Origin: Thiomicrospira sp. UBA5634
GTDB lineage: Bacteria; Pseudomonadota; Gammaproteobacteria; Thiomicrospirales; Thiomicrospiraceae
Direction: 5' to 3'
NCBI GenBank assembly: GCA_002421475.1
Contig: DIJW01000006.1
Location: 1 to 16,648 of the forward strand
DNA: 16,648 nt
Below the pieces are notes generated by a model that saw only the letters and a program-made list of their open reading frames with translations, made no database searches and was not told the DNA's origin. Numbering within the stretch: the stretch's first letter is position 1; the number at the start of each line of letters is the position of its first letter. The position numbers and the translations under genes were made by a program. Below are positions 1-6,941 of this stretch, piece after piece.

Positions 1-1
1 G

Positions 2-1480
2 GATCGTGGTCGTTTACAGCATATGGTAAAAATGTATGCTAAACATGGTTTGTTAGATCGTGATTTTTCAATCGACGGTTATATGTTTGATCGACCGACG
101 GCTGGAAAACTAGGTTTGACTGATGAAGAGCAGGCATTTTTAAATCAACATCGTCATATTCGAGTCGGTGTTGATCGAGATTGGTATCCGTTCGATTTTA
201 TTGATGAAAACACACACCATGCTGGCATTGCGGCTGATTATTTGAGTTTGATGGCTCAACGTTTGGGTGTGACGTTTGAAGTTGAGAAAAATGCAAGTTG
301 GCCGCGTGTGCTGGAAATGATGCAGAGTCGTGAGTTGGATATGTTAGCGATGGCCGCAGCCACGCCGGAACGTTCCATTTATAATAACTTCACACGACCC
401 TATTTACGTTCCCCAATGGTTATCGCCACTTTGTCTTCCGTTGATTTTCTTGATGGCGCACGTGGTTTACGCGGCAAAAAAGTTGCGGTTGTTAAAGGTT
501 ATGCTTCACATGAGTGGCTAAAAAATAACCACCCGGAGCTTGATTTGGTGTTGGTTGAATCAACCCTCAAAGGGTTACAAAGTGTTTCGTCCGCTGAAGT
601 TTTTGCATTCGTCGACAATTTGGCGTCGGTCAGTTTTTTAATTAAAAAACAAGGTCTTGCGAATCTAAAAGTCTCCGGTCAGTTTCCTTATTCGTTTGAT
701 TTAGCGATGGGAGCACGTAATGATTGGCCGTTAATGCGTACTATTCTTCAAAAGGGATTGGATTCGGTTACAGCACAAGAGCATGCCGAAATTTATGATA
801 AATGGGTTCGATTAGAATTTGATACGCGAATTGATTTCAGTCGGGTGGCGCCAATTTTTTGGGGATTACTCTTTTTAATTGTAATCGGAGGTCTCTACAC
901 TTGGCGTTTACGCCGGCTGCATCAACGTTTGCATGACACAAACAATCAGTTGCAATTGGCAGAGAAACGTTTGATACAACAAAACCAGGCATTGGAACAT
1001 TTATCAATTACCGATAAATTGACCGGTGTGTATAACCGCCATAAGTTAGATTCAGCTTTAAAAGATCAAGTTGTGTTAGCCCATAGGTATGCGCGCCCAT
1101 TAGCGGTAGTCTTGTTTGATTTAGATTTATTTAAAGAAGTGAATGATACCTATGGCCACCAAGCCGGTGATGAGGTATTGCAACGTTTTGCTCAATTGGT
1201 GATGACCAATATTCGTCGTGCGGATGTATTTGGCCGTTGGGGTGGTGAGGAGTTTTTACTCATTTGTCCGGAAACCGATTCAACTCGTGCCGCAGTATTG
1301 GCGGATAAAATACGGACCTTAATGGCGCAAGAGTCGTTTAATTATCCGTTTACACAACATGTTAGCGGCGGGGTGGCACAATTAAAACCGGATCAAACAC
1401 CGGATCAATTAATTTCACATTGTGATAAATTACTTTACCAAGCGAAATCGCTTGGGCGGAACCGAGTGATTGCCGATTAA
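2..1480 (+). CDS. Periplasmic solute-binding-domain sensor diguanylate cyclase (5' end outside window)
   Basis: This is an inner-membrane protein predicted to sense a periplasmic ligand and make cyclic di-GMP from two GTP. The frame is open to the left edge, so the true start lies outside the window; the first ATG inside is at 23, and residues here count from it. Residues about 45-270 resemble a type 3 extracellular solute-binding domain ('RVGVDRDWYPFDF' opening, then 'GIAADYLSLMAQRLGV'). One transmembrane helix follows at about 277-296, then a short linker and a C-terminal GGDEF domain. The GGDEF domain looks active: GGEEF is at 407-411. The inhibitory I-site RxxD is also intact (R398-D401, five residues upstream), so product feedback is likely. 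There is no EAL domain. It ends 23 bp before the symporter gene, so the two may be co-transcribed. The ligand cannot be read from the sequence. Confidence 0.9.
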   Translation, partial: DRGRLQHMVKMYAKHGLLDRDFSIDGYMFDRPTAGKLGLTDEEQAFLNQHRHIRVGVDRDWYPFDFIDENTHHAGIAADYLSLMAQRLGVTFEVEKNASWPRVLEMMQSRELDMLAMAAATPERSIYNNFTRPYLRSPMVIATLSSVDFLDGARGLRGKKVAVVKGYASHEWLKNNHPELDLVLVESTLKGLQSVSSAEVFAFVDNLASVSFLIKKQGLANLKVSGQFPYSFDLAMGARNDWPLMRTILQKGLDSVTAQEHAEIYDKWVRLEFDTRIDFSRVAPIFWGLLFLIVIGGLYTWRLRRLHQRLHDTNNQLQLAEKRLIQQNQALEHLSITDKLTGVYNRHKLDSALKDQVVLAHRYARPLAVVLFDLDLFKEVNDTYGHQAGDEVLQRFAQLVMTNIRRADVFGRWGGEEFLLICPETDSTRAAVLADKIRTLMAQESFNYPFTQHVSGGVAQLKPDQTPDQLISHCDKLLYQAKSLGRNRVIAD

Positions 1481-1503
1481 CCGGCTATTCAAATAAGGGT
1501 TGT

Positions 1504-2793
1504 ATGAAACTGGCATTACATTGGCAAATATTGATTGCGTTGGCTTTGGCCGCGTTTATGGGCAGTTTAACCGGCGCGACGGCTGAAATTTTAGGTGTAA
1601 GTTGGTTGGCGATTTATGATTTTATCGGTGCGCTGTTTTTAAATGCATTAAAAATGATCGTGGTGCCGTTGGTGGTATCGGCGATTATTATTGGCGTGAG
1701 TAATATCGGCGGTCAAGGCGGTTTTAGTCGGCTGGGTTCAAAAACCATCGGTTTTTATCTGTTCACCGGTTTAATTGCTGTGGTTGTTGGTTTAGTGGTT
1801 ATTAACAGCATTCAACCCGGCATCGGTCATAATCAAGTCCCACAAATTGAAACAAACACCCAACTAATGAGTGCGATTGAAGGTAAAGACGCCGGTGATG
1901 TAGTGCAGGTTTTTCTGCGCATGGTGCCGGAAAATATCTTTAAAGCCGCTGCAGAAATGCAAATGCTGGGGTTGATATTTTTCAGCATTTTGTTTGGTTA
2001 TTTTATGACGCAGCTCACCGGGCCAACACGTGAAACCATGCATAACTTCTGGCATGGCGTGTTTGAAGTGATGATGAAAATTACCGATTTAGTGATGAAG
2101 TTTGCGCCTTATGGCGTGTTTGGTTTAGTGGCGGCATCCATTGCGCGCACCGGTTTTGAGCAGTTCGAAAACCTGGCTTGGTTTTTTGTCACCGTCAGTT
2201 TGGCATTGGCGATCCATTTCTTTGTTGTTATGTGGTTAATTCTGCGTTTTATCGGCAAACTTCAAAATCCTTGGTTGCATTACAAAGCCATGTTTCCGGC
2301 ATTATTAACCGCCTTTTCAACAAGTTCGTCATCGGCAACCTTGCCGGTGACGATGGCGAACGTTGAGCAACGTGCCGGGGTTTCAAATCGTGTATCGAGT
2401 TTTGTGTTGCCGTTAGGTGCAACCGTCAATATGAATGGCACAGCATTATACGAATGTGTAGCGGTGATATTTATCGCCCAATTATTTGGGGTGGATTTAA
2501 CCTGGACACAACAGATTTTAGTGGTGATGTTGGCATTGGCAACCTCCATCGGGGTTGCCGGTATTCCATCCGCCAGTTTGGTTGCGATTAGCGTGATTTT
2601 ATTGGCGGTAGGTTTGCCTGCAGAGGCAATAGGATTGCTATTAGTGGTTGATCGGTTATTGGATATGATGCGCACGGCGGTGAATATTTTTAGCGATTCG
2701 GTCGGAGCCGTGGTGATTGCACGTTCTGAAGGCGAGTTAGATTTATTTAAACCGGTCGCAATCGAAGCAAAAACTGAAAATCAGCCGCTATAA
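1504..2793 (+). CDS. Dicarboxylate/amino acid:cation symporter (glutamate transporter family)
   Basis: This 429-residue integral membrane protein belongs to the DAACS (SLC1) family, which imports acidic amino acids or C4-dicarboxylates with Na+ or H+. The family signatures are present: the serine-rich hairpin STSSSSATLP (272-281), the TM7 motif NMNGTA (309-314), and the TM8 pattern D383-x3-D387-x2-R390-T391-x2-N394-x3-D398. By family knowledge the arginine here reads the side-chain carboxylate, which favours glutamate/aspartate. The usual TM7 motif is NMDGTA; asparagine at 311 replaces an aspartate that helps bind Na+ in the archaeal homologue, so the coupling ion may differ. A Shine-Dalgarno-like AAGGG lies just upstream of the ATG. 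The gene ends in an intrinsic terminator. GltP or GltT are possible names, but I do not choose between them. Confidence 0.92.
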   Translation: MKLALHWQILIALALAAFMGSLTGATAEILGVSWLAIYDFIGALFLNALKMIVVPLVVSAIIIGVSNIGGQGGFSRLGSKTIGFYLFTGLIAVVVGLVVINSIQPGIGHNQVPQIETNTQLMSAIEGKDAGDVVQVFLRMVPENIFKAAAEMQMLGLIFFSILFGYFMTQLTGPTRETMHNFWHGVFEVMMKITDLVMKFAPYGVFGLVAASIARTGFEQFENLAWFFVTVSLALAIHFFVVMWLILRFIGKLQNPWLHYKAMFPALLTAFSTSSSSATLPVTMANVEQRAGVSNRVSSFVLPLGATVNMNGTALYECVAVIFIAQLFGVDLTWTQQILVVMLALATSIGVAGIPSASLVAISVILLAVGLPAEAIGLLLVVDRLLDMMRTAVNIFSDSVGAVVIARSEGELDLFKPVAIEAKTENQPL

Positions 2794-2806
2794 TTGCGGC
2801 TTTTTG
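2783..2806 (+). terminator. Intrinsic terminator of the symporter gene
   Basis: AGCCGC (2783-2788) pairs with GCGGCT (2796-2801) around a 7-nt loop and is followed by a T run. The stop codon TAA at 2791-2793 lies in the loop. On the other strand the same hairpin has an A-rich lead and a broken T run, so it may also stop lpxH transcripts weakly. Confidence 0.85.
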
Positions 2807-2816
2807 ACAGATTAAG

Positions 2817-2842
2817 TTAAAGCACCAGGCCTGGTGCTTTAA
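2817..2842. repeat. Perfect 26-bp palindrome at the lpxH stop codon, built on ACCAGGCCTGGT
   Basis: Both halves (13 bp each, centre between 2829 and 2830) match perfectly. The core is ACCAGGCCTGGT at 2824-2835, flanked symmetrically by TTAAAGC and GCTTTAA. It encodes the last seven residues of LpxH (KAPGLVL) and its stop codon. It lies 11 bp after the terminator of the converging symporter gene, so it could form a cruciform or add to termination between the two. Confidence 0.9.
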
Positions 2843-3575
2843 ACTCCATTAACGCCGGTTGGCCGTGTTCGATTTTGAGAATATGTGTATCCGGTCGCCA
2901 ATCACCTAATACCCAACGATGTTTGGTTAGCCCGTTAATATTGATTTGATGATGTGCAGGGCGGTGGGTGTGTCCATGCACCAGATGTTGAATTTGCGGG
3001 TGTTGATTAAAAACGTTTATTACGGCATCGTCGGCGACATCCATAATCTGATAACTTTTTTGACTTCCGGCTTGTTGTGATTGCTGGCGTAATCCCTGCG
3101 CAATATTAAGTCGCGTTTTTTGCGGTAGATGAAGAAATAACCATTGAAACCATTTTGCGCGAAATAAACGGCGCATACGTTGATAGGCTTTGTCTTGGGT
3201 ACACAGGCTGTCGCCGTGCATCAAGATATAATCTTGCCCTTGAATGTGGGCGATATGACCTTCGTTTATCCATTGTGCGCCGCTGGCTTGCCAAAAAGCG
3301 TGACGCATCAAAAAATCGCGATTTCCGTAGGCAATGTAGAGTTTAACACCGCGTTGGGTGAGGTTGCGTAAAGCATCAATTTCGACTTGATAGTCCGTCA
3401 AATGTAAATCATCGCCCGCCCAAGCTTCAAATAAATCGCCCAGAATATAAACTTCGTCTGCGAGGCAGGCCTGGTGGTCGATGAATTGCAAAAACGCTTG
3501 GTTAATCGGATGTGAAGAATCGGTATGTAAATGAACGTCCGCTAAAAGATAGCTGAGTCCTTTAGCGGAAGTCAT
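2817..3575 (-). CDS. lpxH: UDP-2,3-diacylglucosamine diphosphatase
   Basis: LpxH hydrolyses UDP-2,3-diacylglucosamine to lipid X and UMP, the fourth step of lipid A synthesis, at the cytoplasmic face of the inner membrane. The 252-residue product is slightly longer than the E. coli enzyme. It has all metallophosphoesterase motifs in order: DVH (D13, H15), GDLFE (46-50), GNRD (84-87, the arginine form typical of LpxH), HGD (120-122) and GHTHRP (201-206). The ATG at 3575 begins 2 bp after the ppiB stop, so translation is probably coupled to ppiB. The ppiB-lpxH pair is also found in E. coli. The gene carries two copies of the CAGGCCTGGT palindrome, one at its 3' end and one encoding 'HQACLAD'. 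Confidence 0.96.
   Translation of the reverse strand: MTSAKGLSYLLADVHLHTDSSHPINQAFLQFIDHQACLADEVYILGDLFEAWAGDDLHLTDYQVEIDALRNLTQRGVKLYIAYGNRDFLMRHAFWQASGAQWINEGHIAHIQGQDYILMHGDSLCTQDKAYQRMRRLFRAKWFQWLFLHLPQKTRLNIAQGLRQQSQQAGSQKSYQIMDVADDAVINVFNQHPQIQHLVHGHTHRPAHHQININGLTKHRWVLGDWRPDTHILKIEHGQPALMEFKAPGLVL
3464..3475. repeat. Variant copy of the ACCAGGCCTGGT palindrome inside lpxH
   Basis: Reads GGCAGGCCTGGT, 10 of 12 bases matching the consensus, with the shared core CAGGCCTGGT. It is identical over 12 bases to the copy in rluD. Confidence 0.7.
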
Positions 3576-3577
3576 AC

Positions 3578-4084
3578 TTAGTCAGCCTTTTTGACGCTGG
3601 TTTTTTCAACTACGATGTCTTCAACCGGCACGTCTTGATGTCCTTGGCGTGAGCCGGTTTTCACTTTAGCCATCGCTTCAACGACGTTCATGCCATCAAC
3701 TACGCACCCAAATACAGCATAACCCCAGCCCTGCATATTTTTGCCGGTGTGATCAAGGAAGTCATTGTCTTTAAGGTTAATAAAGAACTGTGAAGTGGCT
3801 GAATGCGGATCCATGGTGCGGGCCATAGACAGCGTACCTTTTAGATTTTTTAAACCGTTGTCTGCTTCGTTTTCAATTGGTGCACGATTTTCTTTTTGCT
3901 GCATATCAGCTTCTAAACCACCGCCTTGCACCACAAAGCTTGGAATAATGCGGTGAAAAATAGTGCCGTTATAAAAACCGTCTTCGGCATATTGCACAAA
4001 GTTTGCCGCGCTGATTGGCGCTTTTTTGTGATCAACTTCAATTGTAATGTCACCCATCGTGGTGTGGAAAGTTACTTGAGTCAT
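3578..4084 (-). CDS. ppiB: Cytoplasmic peptidyl-prolyl cis-trans isomerase B (cyclophilin)
   Basis: This cyclophilin catalyses cis-trans isomerisation of proline peptide bonds in the cytoplasm. At 168 residues it matches the size of bacterial PpiB, and there is no signal peptide. The motifs are FHRIIPSFVVQGGG (catalytic arginine R45), SMARTMDPHSATSQFFINL, and WGYAVFGCVVDGM. The tryptophan before GYAVFG is typical of cyclosporin-binding cyclophilins and some bacterial ones. The ATG at 4084 has the Shine-Dalgarno sequence AAGGA about 8 nt upstream. It stops 2 bp before lpxH. A 28-bp palindrome separates it from ppiA upstream, so ppiA may or may not share its transcript. Confidence 0.96.
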   Translation of the reverse strand: MTQVTFHTTMGDITIEVDHKKAPISAANFVQYAEDGFYNGTIFHRIIPSFVVQGGGLEADMQQKENRAPIENEADNGLKNLKGTLSMARTMDPHSATSQFFINLKDNDFLDHTGKNMQGWGYAVFGCVVDGMNVVEAMAKVKTGSRQGHQDVPVEDIVVEKTSVKKAD

Positions 4085-4112
4085 GCATTTTCCTTTTTTA
4101 TGACTAATTAAG

Positions 4113-4140
4113 GATAAACCACCAGGCCTGGTGGTTTATC
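4113..4140. repeat. Perfect 28-bp palindrome between ppiA and ppiB, built on ACCAGGCCTGGT
   Basis: The two 14-bp halves match perfectly around the centre between 4126 and 4127. The core ACCAGGCCTGGT (4121-4132) is flanked by symmetric GATAAACC and GGTTTATC. It lies between the ppiA stop (4161) and the ppiB ribosome binding site. It has no clear T run on either side, so it is not a standard intrinsic terminator. A transcript hairpin, attenuator or protein site is possible. Confidence 0.92.
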
Positions 4141-4160
4141 GAGGTGTCGATTATTTTGAG

Positions 4161-4733
4161 TTATTTAATTTGACGTACACGTTGAATAATGACCGGTTGA
4201 ATCGGCACATCTTGATGGCCGCTTTTGCTTGTGGTTGGTACATGGCGAATCTGATTCACAACACGCATACCATCCACAACGCGACCAAACACGGCATAAC
4301 CATAGGCGCGGTCGGTTTTTTCGCGGAAGTCGAGTGAGCTGTTATTGGCAACGTTGATAAAAAACTGCGAGGTAGCAGAGTGGGGCGCGCTGGTTCGAGC
4401 CATCGCAATCGTGCCAATTTTATTTCTTAAACCATTCTCGGCTTCGTTTTGAATCGGATCGCGTACCGGCTTTTGTTTCATATTGACATCAAAACCGCCG
4501 CCTTGAATCATAAAGTTATTGATAACGCGATGAAATATCGTGCCGTCATAAAACCCCGCGTTAGCATATTCAAGGAAATTGGCGACCGTTAGCGGTGCTT
4601 CTTTGCTATACAGTTCGATAATTAACGCACCCTGGTTTGTTTCCATTAAGACTCGTGGGTTTTCTTGCGCCGTTGCTAAGATCGGCATCAATAAGCTGAA
4701 ACTCAGAAGAAAGTTAAGCCAGAATTTACGCAT
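4161..4733 (-). CDS. ppiA: Exported peptidyl-prolyl cis-trans isomerase A (cyclophilin)
   Basis: This is the periplasmic cyclophilin, a proline isomerase that helps fold exported proteins. I chose the ATG at 4733 because it has GGAGA 5 nt upstream and gives a clean signal peptide (MRKFW, hydrophobic stretch to about 19, likely cleavage after A22 in 'ATA-QE'). The result is 190 residues, the length of E. coli PpiA. An earlier in-frame ATG at 4769 would start inside the neighbouring mobile element and is rejected. The motifs are FHRVINNFMIQGGG (R69), ARTSAPHSATSQFFIN and GYAVFGRVVDGM. It is a close paralogue of the downstream ppiB. The mobile element begins 31 bp upstream of the start, so the native promoter has been displaced or the element now supplies it. 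Confidence 0.94.
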   Translation of the reverse strand: MRKFWLNFLLSFSLLMPILATAQENPRVLMETNQGALIIELYSKEAPLTVANFLEYANAGFYDGTIFHRVINNFMIQGGGFDVNMKQKPVRDPIQNEAENGLRNKIGTIAMARTSAPHSATSQFFINVANNSSLDFREKTDRAYGYAVFGRVVDGMRVVNQIRHVPTTSKSGHQDVPIQPVIIQRVRQIK

Positions 4734-4764
4734 GGTTGTCTCCATTTGAAGGGCGGAAAATGTG

Positions 4765-5029
4765 GGCACCTCGATTAACCCCGAATAAAATTCTGCGGGA
4801 CTTAAAGGTAACTTATTCTAGGCGCGGCTCACCGGTCTTAGTCATTCTATGACCAAGAGTCGCAACAACGAAGAAGTGGCCTTTAAGCCCGCCCCGCCCG
4901 AAGGGGCTGAGTCAAGTATGCCAGCTCTGCGTTGTGAACGTTTGCAAGGTCTAGACATTCCTTCACGTTCACGCCTTGATCTGACCAACTTGGCGTTGCC
5001 AGAATTTATTCGGGGTTAATCGAGGTGCC
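4765..5029. mobile_element. 265-bp MITE-like element with 30-bp terminal inverted repeats
   Basis: The left end (4765-4795) and right end (5000-5029) are inverted copies that begin GGCACCTCGATTAACCCC. They match over about 30 bp apart from one extra A in the left copy. The interior is highly structured. GCGGGACTTAAAGG (4795-4808) can pair with CCTTTAAGCCCGC (4880-4892). GCCCC/GGGGC (4891-4907) forms a short hairpin. GTGAACGT (4934-4941) pairs with ACGTTCAC (4965-4972), backed by AAGG/CCTT. I see no transposase. I also see no target-site duplication: the left flank ends AAAATGTG and the right flank starts AATTTAAT. It fills most of the ppiA-glnS intergenic region. I infer a non-autonomous element; identification needs other copies in the genome. 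Confidence 0.75.
4849..5019 (+). CDS. Doubtful 56-codon ORF inside the MITE-like element
   Basis: An ATG at 4849 opens a frame that runs 56 codons to TAA at 5017, inside the right terminal repeat. The product would begin MTKSRNNEEVAFKPAPPEG and end LPEFIRG. No Shine-Dalgarno sequence precedes it, and I recognise no domain. The frame overlaps the inverted-repeat hairpins, so its sequence may be set by structure rather than coding. I list it because it fills the element. Confidence 0.15.
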   Translation: MTKSRNNEEVAFKPAPPEGAESSMPALRCERLQGLDIPSRSRLDLTNLALPEFIRG

Positions 5030-5084
5030 AATTTAATTTGCGCATTTTAGCATTGTTATGGGGCTCTCGTCATGTTGGTAGGAG

Positions 5085-5093
5085 TGCTATAAT
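5085..5093 (+). promoter_or_regulatory. Extended -10 promoter for glnS
   Basis: TGCTATAAT combines the TGn extension with a perfect TATAAT (5088-5093), about 39 bp before the glnS ATG. I see no good -35 hexamer at the right distance, as is common for extended -10 promoters. It lies 56 bp outside the mobile element, so the element did not disrupt it. Confidence 0.65.
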
Positions 5094-5131
5094 AGCGCAC
5101 TATTTTAACGTTAGGATGAGCGGGTTTTTAA

Positions 5132-6796
5132 ATGAGTCATGCTGAACAGGCCGAACGCGCCGTGAATTTTATCCGTAATATCATTGATGAAGACCTTTCG
5201 ACAGGTAAACACGCGTCGATTCAAACGCGTTTTCCGCCGGAGCCGAATGGGTATTTACATATTGGACATGCCAAATCTATTTGTTTGAATTTTGGTTTAG
5301 CGCAGGACTATCAAGGCTTGTGTAATTTACGTTTTGACGATACCAACCCTGAAAAAGAAAGTTTGGAATATGTAAATGCCATTCAGCGTGATGTGCAGTG
5401 GCTGGGTTTTCAATGGGCCGGTGAAATTCGTTACAGTTCAAGTTATTTCGAAACCTTTTATCAAGCGGCGATTGAGTTGGTCAATAAAGGTTTGGCGTAC
5501 GTGTGCTTTTTATCTGCCGATGAAACCCGCCAATATCGCGGCACGCTGACCGAAGCCGGTAAACCCAGCCCTTATCGTGATACGCCAATTGCCGAAAACT
5601 TGGCATTGTTAGAGAAAATGCGCGCCGGTGGTTTCAAAGAGGGTGAGTGTGTATTGCGCGCCAAAATTGATATGGCATCACCTTTTATGTGTATGCGTGA
5701 TCCGACGTTATATCGCATTCGTTTTGCGCACCATCACCAAACAGGTGATGCTTGGTGCATTTATCCTATGTATGATTTTGCCCACTGTATTTCGGATGCA
5801 ATTGAGAATGTCACCCATTCGTTGTGTACGTTAGAGTTTCAAGATAACCGCCGGTTATACGATTGGATTTTGGACAATATCACCTTGCCGGGTACCTCGC
5901 GTCCGCGCCAGTATGAGTTTTCGCGTTTAAATCTTGAATATACCGTGATGTCGAAACGTAAGTTACATCAATTAGTCGATGACAAAATGGTTTCAGGTTG
6001 GGACGATCCGCGTATGCCGACGATTTCCGGTTTACGCCGCCGCGGTTATACGCCGGCTTCGATTCGTGATTTTGCCGAACGAATTGGGGTAAGCAAAGTC
6101 GATAGTTTTACCTCCATGAGTATTTTGGAAGCGGCAGTGCGGGATGATTTGAACTTGCACGCACCACGTACCATGGGCGTGTTAGACCCGGTTAAAGTGG
6201 TGATTGAAAACTATCCGACAGGTCAAGTGGAGTCTATTCAAGCGCCGGTGCATCCGCAAAATGAAGCGATGGGCAGTCGCGAAATTTTCTTTAGCCGCGA
6301 AATTTACATTGATCGTGCCGATTTCCGTGAACAGGCGAATAAAGATTTTAAACGTTTGGTGTTGGGTGATCGTGTGCGTTTGCGTAATGCGTATGTGATT
6401 GAAGCACAACGTTTTGATGCCGATGCAAACGGTGAAGTCACTACGATTTACTGTACGTTTGTGGAAGATACGTTAGGTAAAAACCCGACCGACGGTAAAA
6501 AAGCGCGTGGTGTGATTCACTTTGTTGAAGCCAGCAAAGCGGTGGCGGCGGAATTTTATTTGTATGACCGTTTATTTAGCGTGCCGAACCCGGCTAAAGC
6601 GGATGATTTTGAAGCGGTATTAAACCCGGATTCATTAGTGATTAAAAAAGGGTTTGTTGAACCAGGCCTGGTGGATGCACAAGCTGAAAAAGCCTATCAA
6701 TTTGAGCGCGAAGGTTATTTCTGTCGAGACAGTAAACAACCAGGCCTGGTGTTTAACCGCACCGTGGGCTTACGTGATACTTGGAGCGAAAACTGA
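5132..6796 (+). CDS. glnS: Glutaminyl-tRNA synthetase
   Basis: This class I aminoacyl-tRNA synthetase charges tRNA-Gln with glutamine using ATP. The 554 residues equal the E. coli enzyme in length, and the N terminus ([16 protein letters not shown]) aligns with it. The Rossmann nucleotide-binding motif HIGH is at 43-46, within '[15 protein letters not shown]'. The KMSKS-equivalent VMSKR is at 272-276. The C-terminal half contains the two anticodon-binding beta barrels. The start is the ATG at 5132; the purine-rich AGGA upstream is rather far (15 nt), so initiation may be moderate. Two exact ACCAGGCCTGGT palindromes lie near the 3' end, coding 'EPGLVD' and 'QPGLVF'. It is followed by cysS across a short repeat-containing gap. 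Confidence 0.98.
   Translation: MSHAEQAERAVNFIRNIIDEDLSTGKHASIQTRFPPEPNGYLHIGHAKSICLNFGLAQDYQGLCNLRFDDTNPEKESLEYVNAIQRDVQWLGFQWAGEIRYSSSYFETFYQAAIELVNKGLAYVCFLSADETRQYRGTLTEAGKPSPYRDTPIAENLALLEKMRAGGFKEGECVLRAKIDMASPFMCMRDPTLYRIRFAHHHQTGDAWCIYPMYDFAHCISDAIENVTHSLCTLEFQDNRRLYDWILDNITLPGTSRPRQYEFSRLNLEYTVMSKRKLHQLVDDKMVSGWDDPRMPTISGLRRRGYTPASIRDFAERIGVSKVDSFTSMSILEAAVRDDLNLHAPRTMGVLDPVKVVIENYPTGQVESIQAPVHPQNEAMGSREIFFSREIYIDRADFREQANKDFKRLVLGDRVRLRNAYVIEAQRFDADANGEVTTIYCTFVEDTLGKNPTDGKKARGVIHFVEASKAVAAEFYLYDRLFSVPNPAKADDFEAVLNPDSLVIKKGFVEPGLVDAQAEKAYQFEREGYFCRDSKQPGLVFNRTVGLRDTWSEN
6661..6672. repeat. ACCAGGCCTGGT palindrome inside glnS (first copy)
   Basis: Exact 12-bp copy, followed by GG as in the copies at 4121 and 7925. 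It codes part of 'EPGLVD'. Confidence 0.8.
6739..6750. repeat. ACCAGGCCTGGT palindrome inside glnS (second copy)
   Basis: Exact 12-bp copy 78 bp after the previous one, in the same reading frame, coding part of 'QPGLVF'. Confidence 0.8.
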
Positions 6797-6807
6797 GTTA
6801 ATGATTC

Positions 6808-6921
6808 TTCACCACCGAGACACGAAGACACGAAGTTTTTGAGTTTAAACACAAATGGTTTGAAAGCTGCATTCTTGGTATTTTGAAATACTAAAAATTT
6901 AATCCTTTGTGTCTTCCTGTG
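6808..6921. repeat. Small dispersed-type repeat with inverted ACACGAAG units between glnS and cysS
   Basis: ACACGAAGACACGAAG at 6820-6835 is echoed in inverted, slightly diverged form by CTTTGTGTCTTCCTGTG at 6905-6921. Between them GTATTT and AAATAC (6878-6891) form a small inner inverted repeat. 'CACCGAGACACGAAGACACGAAG'-type ends resemble short repeats that I recall from intergenic regions of many environmental bacteria; that link is from memory. No coding capacity is seen. Confidence 0.55.
6875..6903 (+). promoter_or_regulatory. Candidate promoter for cysS, inside the repeat
   Basis: TTGGTA (6875-6880), a 17-bp spacer and TTTAAT (6898-6903) give a plausible sigma-70 promoter about 39 bp before the cysS ATG. 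It lies wholly within the inverted-repeat sequence. The match is 4/6 for -35 and 5/6 for -10. Confidence 0.4.
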
Positions 6922-6941
6922 AAATCTATACGGATGAATTT

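Noticed and set aside
2280..2675. Minus-strand open frame (131 codons) opposite the symporter gene
   Set aside because: It is a shadow of a clear membrane protein gene; composition (asparagine, threonine, alanine) is typical of a reverse frame.
4113..4140. The 28-bp palindrome as an ordinary terminator of ppiA
   Set aside because: No T run follows on the minus strand; the sequence goes on as CTTAATTAG.
4734..4769. Upstream start of ppiA at 4769
   Set aside because: It would begin inside the mobile element's terminal repeat and place 12 extra residues before a normal signal peptide; the ATG at 4733 has a good ribosome site.
4800..4900. Possible tRNA-like fold in the mobile element
   Set aside because: The stems do not make a cloverleaf: no acceptor stem with a T-loop consensus GTTCRA at the right distance.
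6909..6941. Upstream GTG start of cysS
   Set aside because: The added residues derive from the intergenic repeat and are not part of the CysRS family N terminus.
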